Shown here: one piece after another, positions 27,725-36,370 of the stretch | Layout of the letters: the number at the start of each line of letters is the position of its first letter | How positions within the stretch are numbered: the stretch's first letter is position 1 | The notes under the pieces: generated by a model | Seen by the model: the letters and a program-made list of their open reading frames with translations, nothing else | Databases searched by the model: none | What the model was told of the DNA's origin: nothing | Program-made: the position numbers and the translations under genes | Assembly (NCBI RefSeq): GCF_017876625.1 | Contig: NZ_JAGIOH010000001.1 | Coordinates: 4,485,501 to 4,549,500 of the forward strand | From: Streptomyces syringium | GTDB lineage: Bacteria; Actinomycetota; Actinomycetes; Streptomycetales; Streptomycetaceae | Direction: 5' to 3' | DNA: 64,000 nucleotides

Positions 27725-27775
27725 GGCGGTCGGGGGCGGGCCGGTGCGGCTGGTACCGGCCCGTCCCCGACCGCC
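27725..27775 (-). terminator. Long hairpin between XPB and partner gene
   Basis: A 21-bp near-perfect stem (27725-27745 and 27755-27775, one G-T type mismatch) with a 9-nt loop lies upstream of the XPB gene and just after a tiny open frame. It may terminate or attenuate transcription from the partner gene into XPB. Confidence 0.75.
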
Positions 27776-27782
27776 TGAGCGG

Positions 27783-27842
27783 CTACAAGGTGACGGGGGC
27801 CGCCGGGGCGGTGGTGGAGAGGACGGTGGCGACGCGACCCAT
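27783..27842 (-). CDS. Possible 19-residue leader peptide
   Basis: ATG at 27842 encodes MGRVATVLSTTAPAAPVTL and stops 8 bp before the long hairpin. AGG lies 5 nt upstream. Seventeen of eighteen sense codons after ATG end in G or C, mostly C. Four of 19 residues are Thr. Position before a hairpin resembles an attenuator leader, but this could be chance. Confidence 0.3.
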   Translation of the reverse strand: MGRVATVLSTTAPAAPVTL

Positions 27843-27949
27843 AGGACCTACTTTCTGCGGTCGTCCGATGACGTGCCGTGACGCGGCGTCGGGATGGCTG
27901 CCCCTGTCGCGGCGCGACAATGCGCTTTATCACCCGCAGGGGTGAGGAA

Positions 27950-30472
27950 TCAGACGGAGTCGTCCACGAGTTCGGCCACGCCGGTGATGCGGTGCAGGGG
28001 ATAGGTACGGACCTCGTCGGCGGTGTGGTCGTACGCCGTGACGAAGCCGCCCTCCACCCGGATCGGAGCGATGACCCGCTGGCTCGCGGCGCCCTCGGCG
28101 TTGACGTAGCCGATCCAGACGGCCGCGCCGGTCATGACGGCGGCCTGGACGGTGGCGAGGGTGTCGGCGGAGGAGGTGCGCGGCAGACCGCCGTCGGCGG
28201 GGGCCGGGGCGGCGGCGGTGGGCTTGCGCTCGGCCGTGGCGGCCATGTCGCCCGCGCGGATCGCCCGTACCGCGGCGTCCAGCAGCGTGGGGGTCGGGGC
28301 GGGCGGGCCGTCCTGGACGGGGGCCGGGGCCGTGCGGGGCGGGGTGCGGCGGGCGTCGGCGCGGGTGACGACGACGTCGCCCTCCGCGGACTCCGCGGCG
28401 GGCGCGTACCCCATGCCGCGCAGGCCGTCGAGCAGGGCGTCCGGGGCGATCTGCGCCGCCAGGACCGTCGGGGCGAGGCGGCGCAGCCGCAAGGGGGCGG
28501 AGCGGCGGTCGGCGAGGATCTCCGCGAGGACCGCCTCGTCGTCGCAGCGCAGGTAGGACGAGGCCGCGCCGACCCGCAGATGGCCGTGACGGCGGGCCAC
28601 GTCGTCGATCAGATACGCCAGCGGCTGCGGCACGGGCGTGCGCGAGTGGGTGGTGAGGAACGCCTTGAGGTCCGTGGCCGTCTGCCCGGCGTCCAGCGCG
28701 CGGCGCACCGAACCGGGGGTGAAGCGGTAGACGGTCGCCCCGCCCTTGGACTCGATGTCGGCGAGCACCCCCAGCGTCTGCGCCAGGGGCCGCTCCAGCG
28801 GGCCGGGCGCGACGGCGGTCAGATCGGCCTGGAGCAGCACGTGGTCCAGCGGCTCGGGCAGCAGCGGCGCGAGGAGCGCGGCCGCGGCCGTCTCGACGGG
28901 CGTGGCGGCCGCGTCCGGCACCGCGCCCGCCAGGGCGCGGCCGTGGGCGGCGAGGGCGCCGCGGCTGGTGACGCCCAGCAGGTCCGCCTCGGCCAGGGCC
29001 CAGCGGGCGAGCCGGGTGCGGAGGTCCTCGGCGCCCGGGTCGGCGGAGGTGCGCGGGGGACGTTCCCAGTGCAGCCGGTCCAGGAGCGTCCCCGGGGTGA
29101 CGGAGGCGCCCGGGGGCAGGGTGGCGAGCAGGGCGAGCACCCGGCGGCGTACCTCGGGAGCCGGGCTGCGGTCCAGGTCGGGGCCGAGGGCCGCGAGGGT
29201 ACGGGCCTTGGCGTCCCGCTCCCCGACGAGGCCCGGGGTGCGGGTGGCCGCGAGCCAGGCCGTGGCCAGCCGCGTCCAGCGCTCCTCGGCGGGCAGCCGG
29301 AGCCAGTCGTCGTACGCGGGCGTCGGGGCGTACCGCTCGTCCACCTCGCCGTCGGAGGCCAGCAGCCCCGCCGCGTAGGCCAGCTCGATCCAGAACGCGG
29401 TGGCGGACTCGGTGGTGTCCAGGGCGGCCGCGGTGCGCTTGAGGTCGCGGACGCTCAGCCCGCCCGCCCGCAGGACCAGCGGGCTGCCGCTCTCCCACTC
29501 CTTGAGGAGGTCCTCGACGACCGTCAGCGCCGTGTACGCCTGCCCGGCGGCCGTCGCGTCCACCACCCGCGGGGAGTGCTCGGTGACGGGCGCCAGCTCC
29601 GGGGCGACGGGCTCCGGCGCGCGGTGGGCGCGCCCGGCGCGCAGGTGCAGGGCCACCTCGCGGGGCAGCACCACCCCACCGGGGCCGGTGGACAGCAGCA
29701 GCCCGCGGTCGAGCAGCCAGCGCAGATGGGAGGCGGGGTCGGCGGTCACGGTGCCGTGCGGCGGCCCCCAGAGCAGCTTGCCGAGCACGGCGGTGGCCTC
29801 GGCGGGCGCCTCGGCGAGCAGCGCCGCCATCCTCTTGCGGTCGCTGAACAGCGCGCTGAGCGCGGCGACGGCCGTCACCGGGTCATGGGTGGCGGGCAGC
29901 CCCGCCGCGGCGACGATCTGCTGGATGCGGCCCGGCGACATTCCGGCGGTGGTCTCCGCGACCGTCGGCCCGAGGCCGGTGGGGGAGGGGTGGGCGGCGC
30001 TCGGCGCCAGCACCTCGCGGACCGTGCGCACCAGCCGCAGCCGGTCCTCGCCGCCCCAGACGAGGGCCTGCTCCCGCAGTGTCGCCACCGCGCGCGGCAG
30101 CTCGCGCCCGATGCGGGGGTCGTCGTCCGCGTCGCCGGTCATCAGGGCGCGGAGCGTGTCGTACGGGCACGGGTCGGGCGCCACGGCGAGCGCCTCGGCG
30201 ACCTGGAGGGCGAAGCGGTCCAGCCGCTCCAGCGTCCGCACCACGGAGGCGCGGGTGCCGGCCCGGGTGGCGAGCTGGGTGAGGTCGCCGGGCACCGGGT
30301 TGAGCAGGTCGGGGCGGGCGCGCAGCAGCGCGGCGAGGTCCTCGTCGGGGCGGGTGCGCAGCTCGTCGGCGAGCGTGCGGGGGGCTCCGCGGCCGGCTTC
30401 GCCCTTGCGGGGCGCGCCGCCTCCGCGGGGCGCTTTGCCCGTCTTCCCTGTCTCCCGCCGCGCAGTGGTCAT
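27950..30472 (-). CDS. Helicase-associated protein (Rv0862c-like), partner of XPB
   Basis: This 840-residue protein resembles the large helicase-associated proteins encoded beside XPB in actinobacteria (Rv0862c in M. tuberculosis). The N-terminus is basic and glycine-rich (RETGKTGKAPRGG), followed by winged-helix-like repeats (LADELRTRPDEDLAALLRARPD; EWESGSPLVLRAGGLSVRDLK) and a C-terminal helicase-conserved-type domain (GATVYRFTPGSVRRALDAGQTA) ending VRTYPLHRITGVAELV. I see no Walker A motif, so it is probably not an ATPase. ATG at 30472 lacks an obvious ribosome site. Role is likely DNA or protein binding with XPB. Confidence 0.83.
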   Translation of the reverse strand: MTTARRETGKTGKAPRGGGAPRKGEAGRGAPRTLADELRTRPDEDLAALLRARPDLLNPVPGDLTQLATRAGTRASVVRTLERLDRFALQVAEALAVAPDPCPYDTLRALMTGDADDDPRIGRELPRAVATLREQALVWGGEDRLRLVRTVREVLAPSAAHPSPTGLGPTVAETTAGMSPGRIQQIVAAAGLPATHDPVTAVAALSALFSDRKRMAALLAEAPAEATAVLGKLLWGPPHGTVTADPASHLRWLLDRGLLLSTGPGGVVLPREVALHLRAGRAHRAPEPVAPELAPVTEHSPRVVDATAAGQAYTALTVVEDLLKEWESGSPLVLRAGGLSVRDLKRTAAALDTTESATAFWIELAYAAGLLASDGEVDERYAPTPAYDDWLRLPAEERWTRLATAWLAATRTPGLVGERDAKARTLAALGPDLDRSPAPEVRRRVLALLATLPPGASVTPGTLLDRLHWERPPRTSADPGAEDLRTRLARWALAEADLLGVTSRGALAAHGRALAGAVPDAAATPVETAAAALLAPLLPEPLDHVLLQADLTAVAPGPLERPLAQTLGVLADIESKGGATVYRFTPGSVRRALDAGQTATDLKAFLTTHSRTPVPQPLAYLIDDVARRHGHLRVGAASSYLRCDDEAVLAEILADRRSAPLRLRRLAPTVLAAQIAPDALLDGLRGMGYAPAAESAEGDVVVTRADARRTPPRTAPAPVQDGPPAPTPTLLDAAVRAIRAGDMAATAERKPTAAAPAPADGGLPRTSSADTLATVQAAVMTGAAVWIGYVNAEGAASQRVIAPIRVEGGFVTAYDHTADEVRTYPLHRITGVAELVDDSV

Positions 30473-30634
30473 TCTGTTTACGGTACCGGGTCCCGGGGGG
30501 TGGGCCCCGGGCTCCGCCGGTGGTCGTGGCGCGGTCGGGTGCCTCATCGCGTTCCCTCCGTCGGCCCGGTGCGGAACCGGTACCTTCGGGGGGTAACGGC
30601 TGGTGGGTCTTGGCTGGTGGTTTTAGGGGATTCG

Positions 30635-31597
30635 GTGGGGATCGAGAGTGATCAGCTTGTTTACGACTACTTGAGCCAGGTCGGGGACCTCGCTCAGCGC
30701 AGACCGCTCACCTCCGGCGAGCGGATGCGGCTGGTCTCCCGGCTGCGCACGGAGATCGAGCGGCGCAGATCCGCCGAGGGGGCCGACTCCCCGGCCGCCG
30801 TGCGCCGGATCCTCGACGATCTGGGCTCGCCCGACGAGGCCGTCGCCGACGCGGAGGCCCCGGGCGGCGGCGGTACCGGTGGCGGTACCGGTGACCAGGG
30901 CCGGGTGCCGATGCCGCGCCGCGAGGGCGAGCCCGTCCGGTTCCCCGCCGCGGCGCCCCCGCACCTGGCGACCGAGGAGGAGCTGGGCCGCGGTGCCGGT
31001 GGCGACCAGGTCGACGGGTGGCAGCAGGCCGGCCCCGGGCCGTTCACGGCCGGGGACCGGGTGCACGGCTTCGTCGGCGGCATCGAGATCCCCGAGATGC
31101 TGAAGCCGCCGCCCACCGCGGCCGAACTGGCGCGGCGCGACGCGTCCGCCCGGCCGGCGGTCGAGCGGGCGGAACAGGACACGGAAGGCGTCGGGAGGGA
31201 CGGGGACGGGAGCGAGGGTTCCGGGGCGGGCCGCCCCGGGCTGTGGCGCGCCGGGGACGGCACCGCGATGAGTCCGTTGCTGATCCTCGTCGCCGCGCTG
31301 CTGCTCGTCGGGGCCATGCTCGGCAACTGGCTCATGCTCGCCGCGGGCTGGGCGCTCGCCTACGTCACCCGCCGGCTCTCGCACACCGAGTCGCAGATGG
31401 CCGTCATGGTCGTCCCCGGCCTCACCGTCGCCGGCGGCATCGCCTGGCTGTGGGGCCGCGCGAACGGCCGCTGGGGCGACCCGATACCGGCGGGCGAGCT
31501 GGGCACGGCTCTCTCCGCCACCTGGCCGGTGGTCGTCCGGGTCGCTGCCGTCGCGTCGGCGCTGTTCGTGGTGTGGCGGGCCAGACGCTCTGCCTGA
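30635..31597 (+). CDS. HAAS-domain membrane protein
   Basis: This 320-residue protein begins at GTG 30635 (AGGGGA site upstream) with an HAAS-type helical region (VYDYLSQVGDLAQRRPLTSG, then RRILDDLGSPDEAVADAEA), a long disordered Gly/Asp-rich linker, and about four transmembrane segments in the last 110 residues (LLILVAALLLVGAML, LMLAAGWALAYV, MAVMVVPGLTVAGGIAWLW, VVVRVAAVASALFVVW). HAAS domains are seen in PadR-linked signalling membrane proteins. No PadR gene is adjacent. Function unknown. Confidence 0.8.
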   Translation: MGIESDQLVYDYLSQVGDLAQRRPLTSGERMRLVSRLRTEIERRRSAEGADSPAAVRRILDDLGSPDEAVADAEAPGGGGTGGGTGDQGRVPMPRREGEPVRFPAAAPPHLATEEELGRGAGGDQVDGWQQAGPGPFTAGDRVHGFVGGIEIPEMLKPPPTAAELARRDASARPAVERAEQDTEGVGRDGDGSEGSGAGRPGLWRAGDGTAMSPLLILVAALLLVGAMLGNWLMLAAGWALAYVTRRLSHTESQMAVMVVPGLTVAGGIAWLWGRANGRWGDPIPAGELGTALSATWPVVVRVAAVASALFVVWRARRSA

Positions 31598-31631
31598 GGC
31601 CTTGTCCGGTGCGTTCCGTGTTTGTCGGCTG

Positions 31632-31755
31632 CACCTCCGCTGCGCGGCGGTGTCCTCAATCGCCGGACGGGCTTGATGGGGCCGGGCTCAGCCGAATCAA
31701 GCCCGTCCGGCGTTTGAGGACGCGCCCGCAGGGCGCTCGCCGCCGGAGGCGGCTC
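31632..31755. repeat. Hairpin repeat, copy C (full element)
   Basis: The left arm at 31652-31676 and right arm at 31697-31721 (25 bp each, one mismatch) enclose a 20-nt loop. The left flank is ctgcacctccgctgcgcggc and the right flank is cgcgcccgcagggcgctcgc. It lies between convergent genes. The right arm supplies the stop codon and the last residues of the FecE-type gene. Confidence 0.92.
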
Positions 31756-32602
31756 CCCCGGGAGCCCACGGAGTGCCCGGTATCACCAGCGGGCTCCCCG
31801 TCACCGGATCCGGTACGACCACCGAGTCCAGGCCGAAGACCTCCCGCACCAGCTCCGTCGTGACGATCTCCGACGGCCGCCCCCGCGCGATCACGCGGCC
31901 CGCCTTCATCGCCACCAGGTGATCGGCGTAGCGCGCCGCCTGGTTCAGGTCGTGCAGCACCGCGACGACCGTGCGGCCGCGTTCGTGGTTGAGCTGGCGG
32001 ACCAGGTCCAGCACCTCCACCTGGTGGGCGATGTCGAGGTACGTCGTCGGCTCGTCCAGCAGCAGCAGATCCGTCTCCTGCGCCAGCGCCATCGCGATCC
32101 ACACCCGCTGCCGCTGGCCGCCCGACAGCTCGTCGACGGCCCGCTCGGCCAGGGCCGACACGTCCGTGCGGGCCATGGCGTCCGTGACGGCGCGCTCGTC
32201 CGTCTCCGACCACTGCTGCCACCAGCGCTGGTGCGGCTGCCGGCCGCGTGCGACGAGGTCCGCGACGGTGATGGCCTCGGGGGCCACGGGCGTCTGCGGC
32301 AGCAGCCCGAGCGACTGGGCGATCCGCCGGGTGGGGATGCGGGCCAGCTCCTCGCCGTCCAGCAGCACCGACCCGCCCTTCGGCTTCAGCAGCCGGCCGA
32401 GCGCCCGCAGGAGCGTCGACTTCCCGCACGCGTTCGGGCCGACGACGACCGTCACCTCGCCGTCGGGGACGTCGAGGTCGAGGGTGTCCACGACCGTGCG
32501 GTCCTCGTAGGCGAGGGTCAGCCCGCGGGCGGTGAGCCTGCTCCCGGCCACACCCGTGCTCCCGGCCACGCTCTCCGTCGCGTTCCTGCTCTCGGTCGTC
32601 AT
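31697..32602 (-). CDS. Iron-siderophore ABC transporter ATPase (FecE/FepC type)
   Basis: This 301-residue ABC ATPase has Walker [10 protein letters not shown], signature [15 protein letters not shown] and Walker [17 protein letters not shown], the last being typical of FepC/FhuC/FecE. The C-terminal tail [14 protein letters not shown] is encoded by repeat copy C, so it is not part of the family fold; the native end was probably around TPWAPGG. The ATG overlaps the permease stop by 4 nt. It energises uptake through the two upstream permeases. Confidence 0.92.
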   Translation of the reverse strand: MTTESRNATESVAGSTGVAGSRLTARGLTLAYEDRTVVDTLDLDVPDGEVTVVVGPNACGKSTLLRALGRLLKPKGGSVLLDGEELARIPTRRIAQSLGLLPQTPVAPEAITVADLVARGRQPHQRWWQQWSETDERAVTDAMARTDVSALAERAVDELSGGQRQRVWIAMALAQETDLLLLDEPTTYLDIAHQVEVLDLVRQLNHERGRTVVAVLHDLNQAARYADHLVAMKAGRVIARGRPSEIVTTELVREVFGLDSVVVPDPVTGSPLVIPGTPWAPGGAASGGERPAGASSNAGRA

Positions 32603-33699
32603 GCTTTGCCTCCGGTGCGGCTGCGAATGATCAGCCAGATCAGATACGGGGCACCGACGGCGGCGGTCAGCACGCCCACGGGCAGTTCGGTGGGCTCGAA
32701 GAGCTTGCGGGCCAGCAGGTCCGCGAGGACGACGACGACCGCGCCCAGCAGCGCCGAGCACAGCAGCGGGATCTGCGCGGTACGGGTCATCCGGCGGGCG
32801 ATCTGCGGGGCGAGCAGCGCCACGAAGTCCACGGGACCGGCCGCGCCCGTCGCGATCGAGGCGAGCACCACGCCCAGCAGCACCAGCCCGAACCGCACCC
32901 GGCCCAGCCGTACGCCCAGCGCGGTGGCCGTGTCGTCGTCCATGGCCACCGTGCGCTGCGCCCGCGCCGCCCAGAGGACGAAGGGGACGAGCGCGAGCAG
33001 CGCCCAGGACAGCGGTGCGGCCTCGCCCCAGCCGCGCCCGTTGAGCGAACCGGTCATCCACACCTGGGCCTGCTGGGCGACGAGGTAGTCGCCCTTGGTC
33101 ATGAACAGATGGGTGACCGAGCGCAGCGCGACCGCGAAGCCGATGCCGATGAGCACGAAACGCGCGGCGTGCAGCCCGCGCCGCCACGCGAAGGCGTAGA
33201 CGAGGGCGGCGGCGAGCAGCCCGCCGATGACGGACAGGTACGGCAGGAAGGCGTACGAGGTGACGCCGAAGGTCATCGCGCCGACCGTCAGGGCGCTCGC
33301 GCCCTGGGTGATGCCGATGATGTCGGGGCTGGCCAGGGGGTTGCGGGAGACGGTCTGGATGAGTGCCCCGGCGATGCCGAAGGCCGCGCCGATCAGCAGG
33401 CCGACGGTCATCCGGGGCAGCCGCAGCGTGCCCACGACCAGCTCGTCGGACGACGGCTGCCCGAGGACGACCTTCACGGCCTCCAGGGGGGTGACGAAGG
33501 TCTTGCCGACGCAGAGGTAGGCGACGCACACGGCGGCGAGCAGCGCCGCGAGGCCGAGCGCGACGGCCGCGGCCCGCCGGTGGACGAGGAACGAGCCACG
33601 ACCGGCCCGTACGAGCAGATAGCCGGCGGGCCGCTGTCCCGCCTTCGCCGGAGCCGGAGCCGGAGCCGGAGCCGGTGCCGGGGACACGGTGTACGTCAT
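32599..33699 (-). CDS. Iron-siderophore permease, FecD/FepG type
   Basis: This 366-residue BtuC-like permease has about ten membrane segments, the [28 protein letters not shown] segment near the second helix that is diagnostic for FecCD permeases, and the coupling-helix region [15 protein letters not shown]. The N-terminus carries a run of alternating Pro-Ala ([16 protein letters not shown]). It overlaps both neighbours by 4 nt (ATGA), so the three genes are translationally coupled. Confidence 0.93.
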   Translation of the reverse strand: MTYTVSPAPAPAPAPAPAKAGQRPAGYLLVRAGRGSFLVHRRAAAVALGLAALLAAVCVAYLCVGKTFVTPLEAVKVVLGQPSSDELVVGTLRLPRMTVGLLIGAAFGIAGALIQTVSRNPLASPDIIGITQGASALTVGAMTFGVTSYAFLPYLSVIGGLLAAALVYAFAWRRGLHAARFVLIGIGFAVALRSVTHLFMTKGDYLVAQQAQVWMTGSLNGRGWGEAAPLSWALLALVPFVLWAARAQRTVAMDDDTATALGVRLGRVRFGLVLLGVVLASIATGAAGPVDFVALLAPQIARRMTRTAQIPLLCSALLGAVVVVLADLLARKLFEPTELPVGVLTAAVGAPYLIWLIIRSRTGGKA

Positions 33700-34784
33700 G
33701 CCGCCACCGCCTTGCGGCGCACCAGCGTGACGAGGAAGGGCACGCCGATCAGGGCCGTCATGACGCCCGAGGGGACCTCGCTCGGCGGGAAGAGGATCCG
33801 GCCGATGACGTCGGCGACGAGCAGCATGACGGGGCCGATGAGCGCGGCCATGGGCAGCACCCAGCGGTGGTCGGAGCCGACGATCGCGCGGGCGATGTGC
33901 GGCACGGCCAGGCCGATGAAGGCGATCGGCCCGGCGGCGGCGACGCCCACGCCGGTGAGGACGGTGGCGCCGAGACCGCCGACGATCCGTACGGTCGCGA
34001 CGTTCTGCCCGAGGCCCTTGGCGACGTCCTCGCCGAGCGCCAGGGCGTCGAGCCCGCGCGCCACGGACACCACCATCACCAGGCCCACCAGCAGAAACGG
34101 CCAGATCTGTTCGACGATCTCGGGTTTACGGCCGGCGAGCGAGCCGACCTGCCAGAAGCGGAAGTCGTCCAGCACGCGCGCGTGGGTGGTGAGGATCGCG
34201 TGGATGACCGAGACCAGCAGCGCGTTGATCGCGGCGCCCGCGAGTGCGAGCTTCACCGGCGAGGCGCCGCCGCGGCCGCGGGAGGCGATGGCGTACACGG
34301 CGACGCCCGCGATGCCCGCGCCCGCGAAGGCCCACCACACGAAGCCCGTCAGGGAGTGCACCCCGGCGACGGAGAGGGCCAGGACGACACCCACCGAGGC
34401 GCCCTGGCTGATGCCGAGGATGCCGGGGTCGGCGATGGGGTTGCGGGTGAGGCCCTGCATGGCCGTGCCCGCCACGGCCAGCGCGGCGCCGACCATCAGG
34501 CCGATGAGGGTGCGGGGCAGCCGCATCTCCCGGACGACGGTGGCCGTGGTGTCCGAGCCGCCGTGCAGCAGCACGTCGAGGAGCTCGGACGGCGGGGTCG
34601 GGCGGGCGCCCACGGCGAGACTGAGCGCCACCGCGACCAGCAGGGCGACGGCCGCGGCCGCCGTCCAGCCGACGCGGCGGCGGATCATGGGAGATCCGGG
34701 GCTGCTGATCGGGACGGCGGCTGACATCGCTTCCACTTCGCGCTCGAAAACTTCGCGTCGTCCATGAACTTCGCGGTCGTACAT
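33696..34784 (-). CDS. Iron-siderophore permease, FecC/FepD type
   Basis: This 362-residue permease is the partner of the downstream FecD-type protein. It has [38 protein letters not shown]'s counterpart [15 protein letters not shown], and about ten membrane helices. ATG at 34784 gives an extra 19 residues with a charged start; ATG at 34727 ([13 protein letters not shown]) may be the real start. An iron-box-like sequence lies about 40 bp upstream. No substrate-binding protein gene is adjacent. Confidence 0.92.
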   Translation of the reverse strand: MYDREVHGRREVFEREVEAMSAAVPISSPGSPMIRRRVGWTAAAAVALLVAVALSLAVGARPTPPSELLDVLLHGGSDTTATVVREMRLPRTLIGLMVGAALAVAGTAMQGLTRNPIADPGILGISQGASVGVVLALSVAGVHSLTGFVWWAFAGAGIAGVAVYAIASRGRGGASPVKLALAGAAINALLVSVIHAILTTHARVLDDFRFWQVGSLAGRKPEIVEQIWPFLLVGLVMVVSVARGLDALALGEDVAKGLGQNVATVRIVGGLGATVLTGVGVAAAGPIAFIGLAVPHIARAIVGSDHRWVLPMAALIGPVMLLVADVIGRILFPPSEVPSGVMTALIGVPFLVTLVRRKAVAA

Positions 34785-34822
34785 GCCGACAACGCTGAGG
34801 GCGGGCGGACCGAGGCCCCAAC

Positions 34823-34841
34823 TTAGGCGAGGCTTAGTGTA
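34823..34841. promoter_or_regulatory. Iron-box-like sequence (DmdR1/IdeR type)
   Basis: TTAGGCGAGGCTTAGTGTA matches 12 of 19 positions of TTAGGTTAGGCTAACCTAA, with a good left half. It lies between the divergent permease and HAD genes, so it fits iron repression of the importer by a DtxR-family regulator. Confidence 0.55.
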
Positions 34842-34870
34842 CGGGTGGGGCCGGCGGCAGAATGTGGGGC

Positions 34871-35524
34871 ATGACCTCGCTCCCGCGCACGCATCGGTTC
34901 ACGGTCGGCTTCGACCTCGATCTCACGCTGGTCGACTCCAAGCCCGGCATCAGAGCCGCGTACGAATCCCTGGTCGCCACCACCGGGACGCCCATCGACA
35001 TCGACCTCGTCTGCGGCCGGCTCGGTCCGCCGCTCGAGCACGAGCTGCTCAACTGGTTCCCCGCGGAGAAGGTCGACTGGGCCGCCGACATCTACCGGAC
35101 CGCGTACCCGAAGCTCGGGATCGTCCCGTCACCCGCCATGCCCGGCGCCCGCGAGGCCATCGCCGCGGTCCAGGAGCTGGGCGGGCGGGCGATCGTCGTC
35201 ACCGCCAAGTACCCGGTCAACGCCCGGCTCCACCTCGACCACCTGGGCCTCGCGCCCGACGTCCTCATAGGCGACCTGTGGGCCGAGGACAAGGCGCTGG
35301 CGCTGCGCGAGCACGGCGCGAGCGTCTACGTCGGCGACCACGTCGGTGATGTGCGCGGCGCGCGTACGGCCGGTGCGCTGTCCGTGGCGGTCGCGACCGG
35401 GCCGTGCGACGTGGAGGAACTGCGCGCGGCGGGTGCCGATGTGCTGCTCGCCGATCTCACGGCCTTCCCGGCCTGGCTGCGCGGCTACCGGGCGGAGACG
35501 GACCCGGCGGCCTCCCGCGCCTGA
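34871..35524 (+). CDS. HAD-superfamily phosphatase (phosphoglycolate phosphatase-like)
   Basis: This 217-residue HAD hydrolase has motif I VGFDLDLTLVDSKPG, motif II VVTAKY (Thr), motif III Lys near WAEDKALAL, and motif IV VGDHVGDVRGAR. The small helical cap fits the Gph-like subgroup. The second Asp of DLDLT is in place, so it should be active as a phosphatase. The substrate is unknown. ATG at 34862 is an alternative start. It overlaps the convergent membrane gene by 40 bp. Confidence 0.85.
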   Translation: MTSLPRTHRFTVGFDLDLTLVDSKPGIRAAYESLVATTGTPIDIDLVCGRLGPPLEHELLNWFPAEKVDWAADIYRTAYPKLGIVPSPAMPGAREAIAAVQELGGRAIVVTAKYPVNARLHLDHLGLAPDVLIGDLWAEDKALALREHGASVYVGDHVGDVRGARTAGALSVAVATGPCDVEELRAAGADVLLADLTAFPAWLRGYRAETDPAASRA

Positions 35525-35739
35525 CGGCGCTGCTCCGCGATCGACCGCAGCACCCCGGCCCCGGCGACGAGGAAACCGACGCCCATCAGCATGCACACGA
35601 AGTACGCGGCCGGGGGCAGCGGATCGGCGCCCAGGAAGAGCGGCGCGACCGTCGCCAGCGTGGCGACCGCGCCCACGAAGAAGACGATGGCGCCGACGCG
35701 TACCAGCAGATCCCCGGCTCGGGGCGTTTCGTTGCTCAC
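35485..35739 (-). CDS. Small membrane protein, two predicted helices
   Basis: This 84-residue protein has two hydrophobic segments (VRVGAIVFFVGAVATLATVAPLFL and AAYFVCMLMGVGFLVAGAGVL) and a basic C-terminus (RSIAEQRRQAREAAG). It starts at GTG 35739. Its 3' end overlaps the HAD gene by 40 bp on the opposite strand. No family is recognised. Confidence 0.7.
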   Translation of the reverse strand: MSNETPRAGDLLVRVGAIVFFVGAVATLATVAPLFLGADPLPPAAYFVCMLMGVGFLVAGAGVLRSIAEQRRQAREAAGSVSAR

Positions 35740-35868
35740 CCGACCAGGGTAGATCCCTACCGGTCGGCGTGGACTCCATCGCCGTACGCACCGGACAGAC
35801 GCCAGATGCGCAGAGGTACCACCCGGGGACGTCTTGTCACCGGGCCCGGGACCATTAGCCTTGGGGGT

Positions 35869-35940
35869 AGCGGGTCTTGCGACCCGCTGTCGTGCTATCC
35901 AGAGCTGTTTTGCCGTTGTTTTTTGCAGTTTCCGGCGTTT
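35869..35940 (+). promoter_or_regulatory. Hairpin and U-rich leader upstream of the cold-shock-domain gene
   Basis: AGCGGGTCttgcGACCCGCT (35869-35888) is a perfect 8-bp stem with a 4-nt loop. It is followed by a T-rich stretch (ctgttttgccgttgtttttt, 35907-35926) that is unusual in this genome. Together they may form a structured 5' leader of the kind seen in cold-shock mRNAs. Confidence 0.45.
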
Positions 35941-35969
35941 CCCGACGAGATACGAGGACGAGGACAGAC

Positions 35970-36353
35970 GTGCCTACCGGCAAGGTCAAGTGGTTCAACA
36001 GTGAGAAGGGCTTCGGCTTTCTCTCCCGTGACGACGGCGAGGACGTTTTCGTCCACTCCTCGGTGCTCCCGGCCGGGGTCGACACCCTCAAGCCCGGCCA
36101 GCGGGTGGAGTTCGGTGTCGTGGCCGGACAGCGCGGCGACCAGGCGCTCACCGTGACGCTCCTCGACCCCGCCCCCTCGGTAGCGGCCGCGCAGCGACGC
36201 AAGCCCGACGAACTGGCCTCGATCGTCCAGGACCTCACCACCCTCCTGGAGAACGTCACCCAGCAGCTGGAGCGCGGCCGTTACCCGGACAAGGCGCACG
36301 GCGCCAAGATCGCGGGCATGCTGCGCGCCGTCGCCGACCAGATGGACGTCTGA
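35970..36353 (+). CDS. Cold-shock-domain protein with C-terminal extension
   Basis: This 127-residue protein has an N-terminal cold-shock domain ([29 protein letters not shown]) and a helical extension of about 60 residues ([20 protein letters not shown]...) not present in classical 67-residue Csp proteins. Extended CSD proteins of this length are typical of actinobacteria (the CspB-like group with DUF-type tails). GTG at 35970 with an AGGA site. RNP1 (GFGFLS) and RNP2 (VFVHSS) are intact. Confidence 0.9.
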   Translation: MPTGKVKWFNSEKGFGFLSRDDGEDVFVHSSVLPAGVDTLKPGQRVEFGVVAGQRGDQALTVTLLDPAPSVAAAQRRKPDELASIVQDLTTLLENVTQQLERGRYPDKAHGAKIAGMLRAVADQMDV

Positions 36354-36370
36354 GCGGTACGGACAGAGGC

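Noticed and set aside
27878-30634. Upstream extension of the HAAS-protein frame
   Set aside because: It lies opposite the Rv0862c-like gene. The true start is GTG 30635 with an AGGGGA ribosome site.
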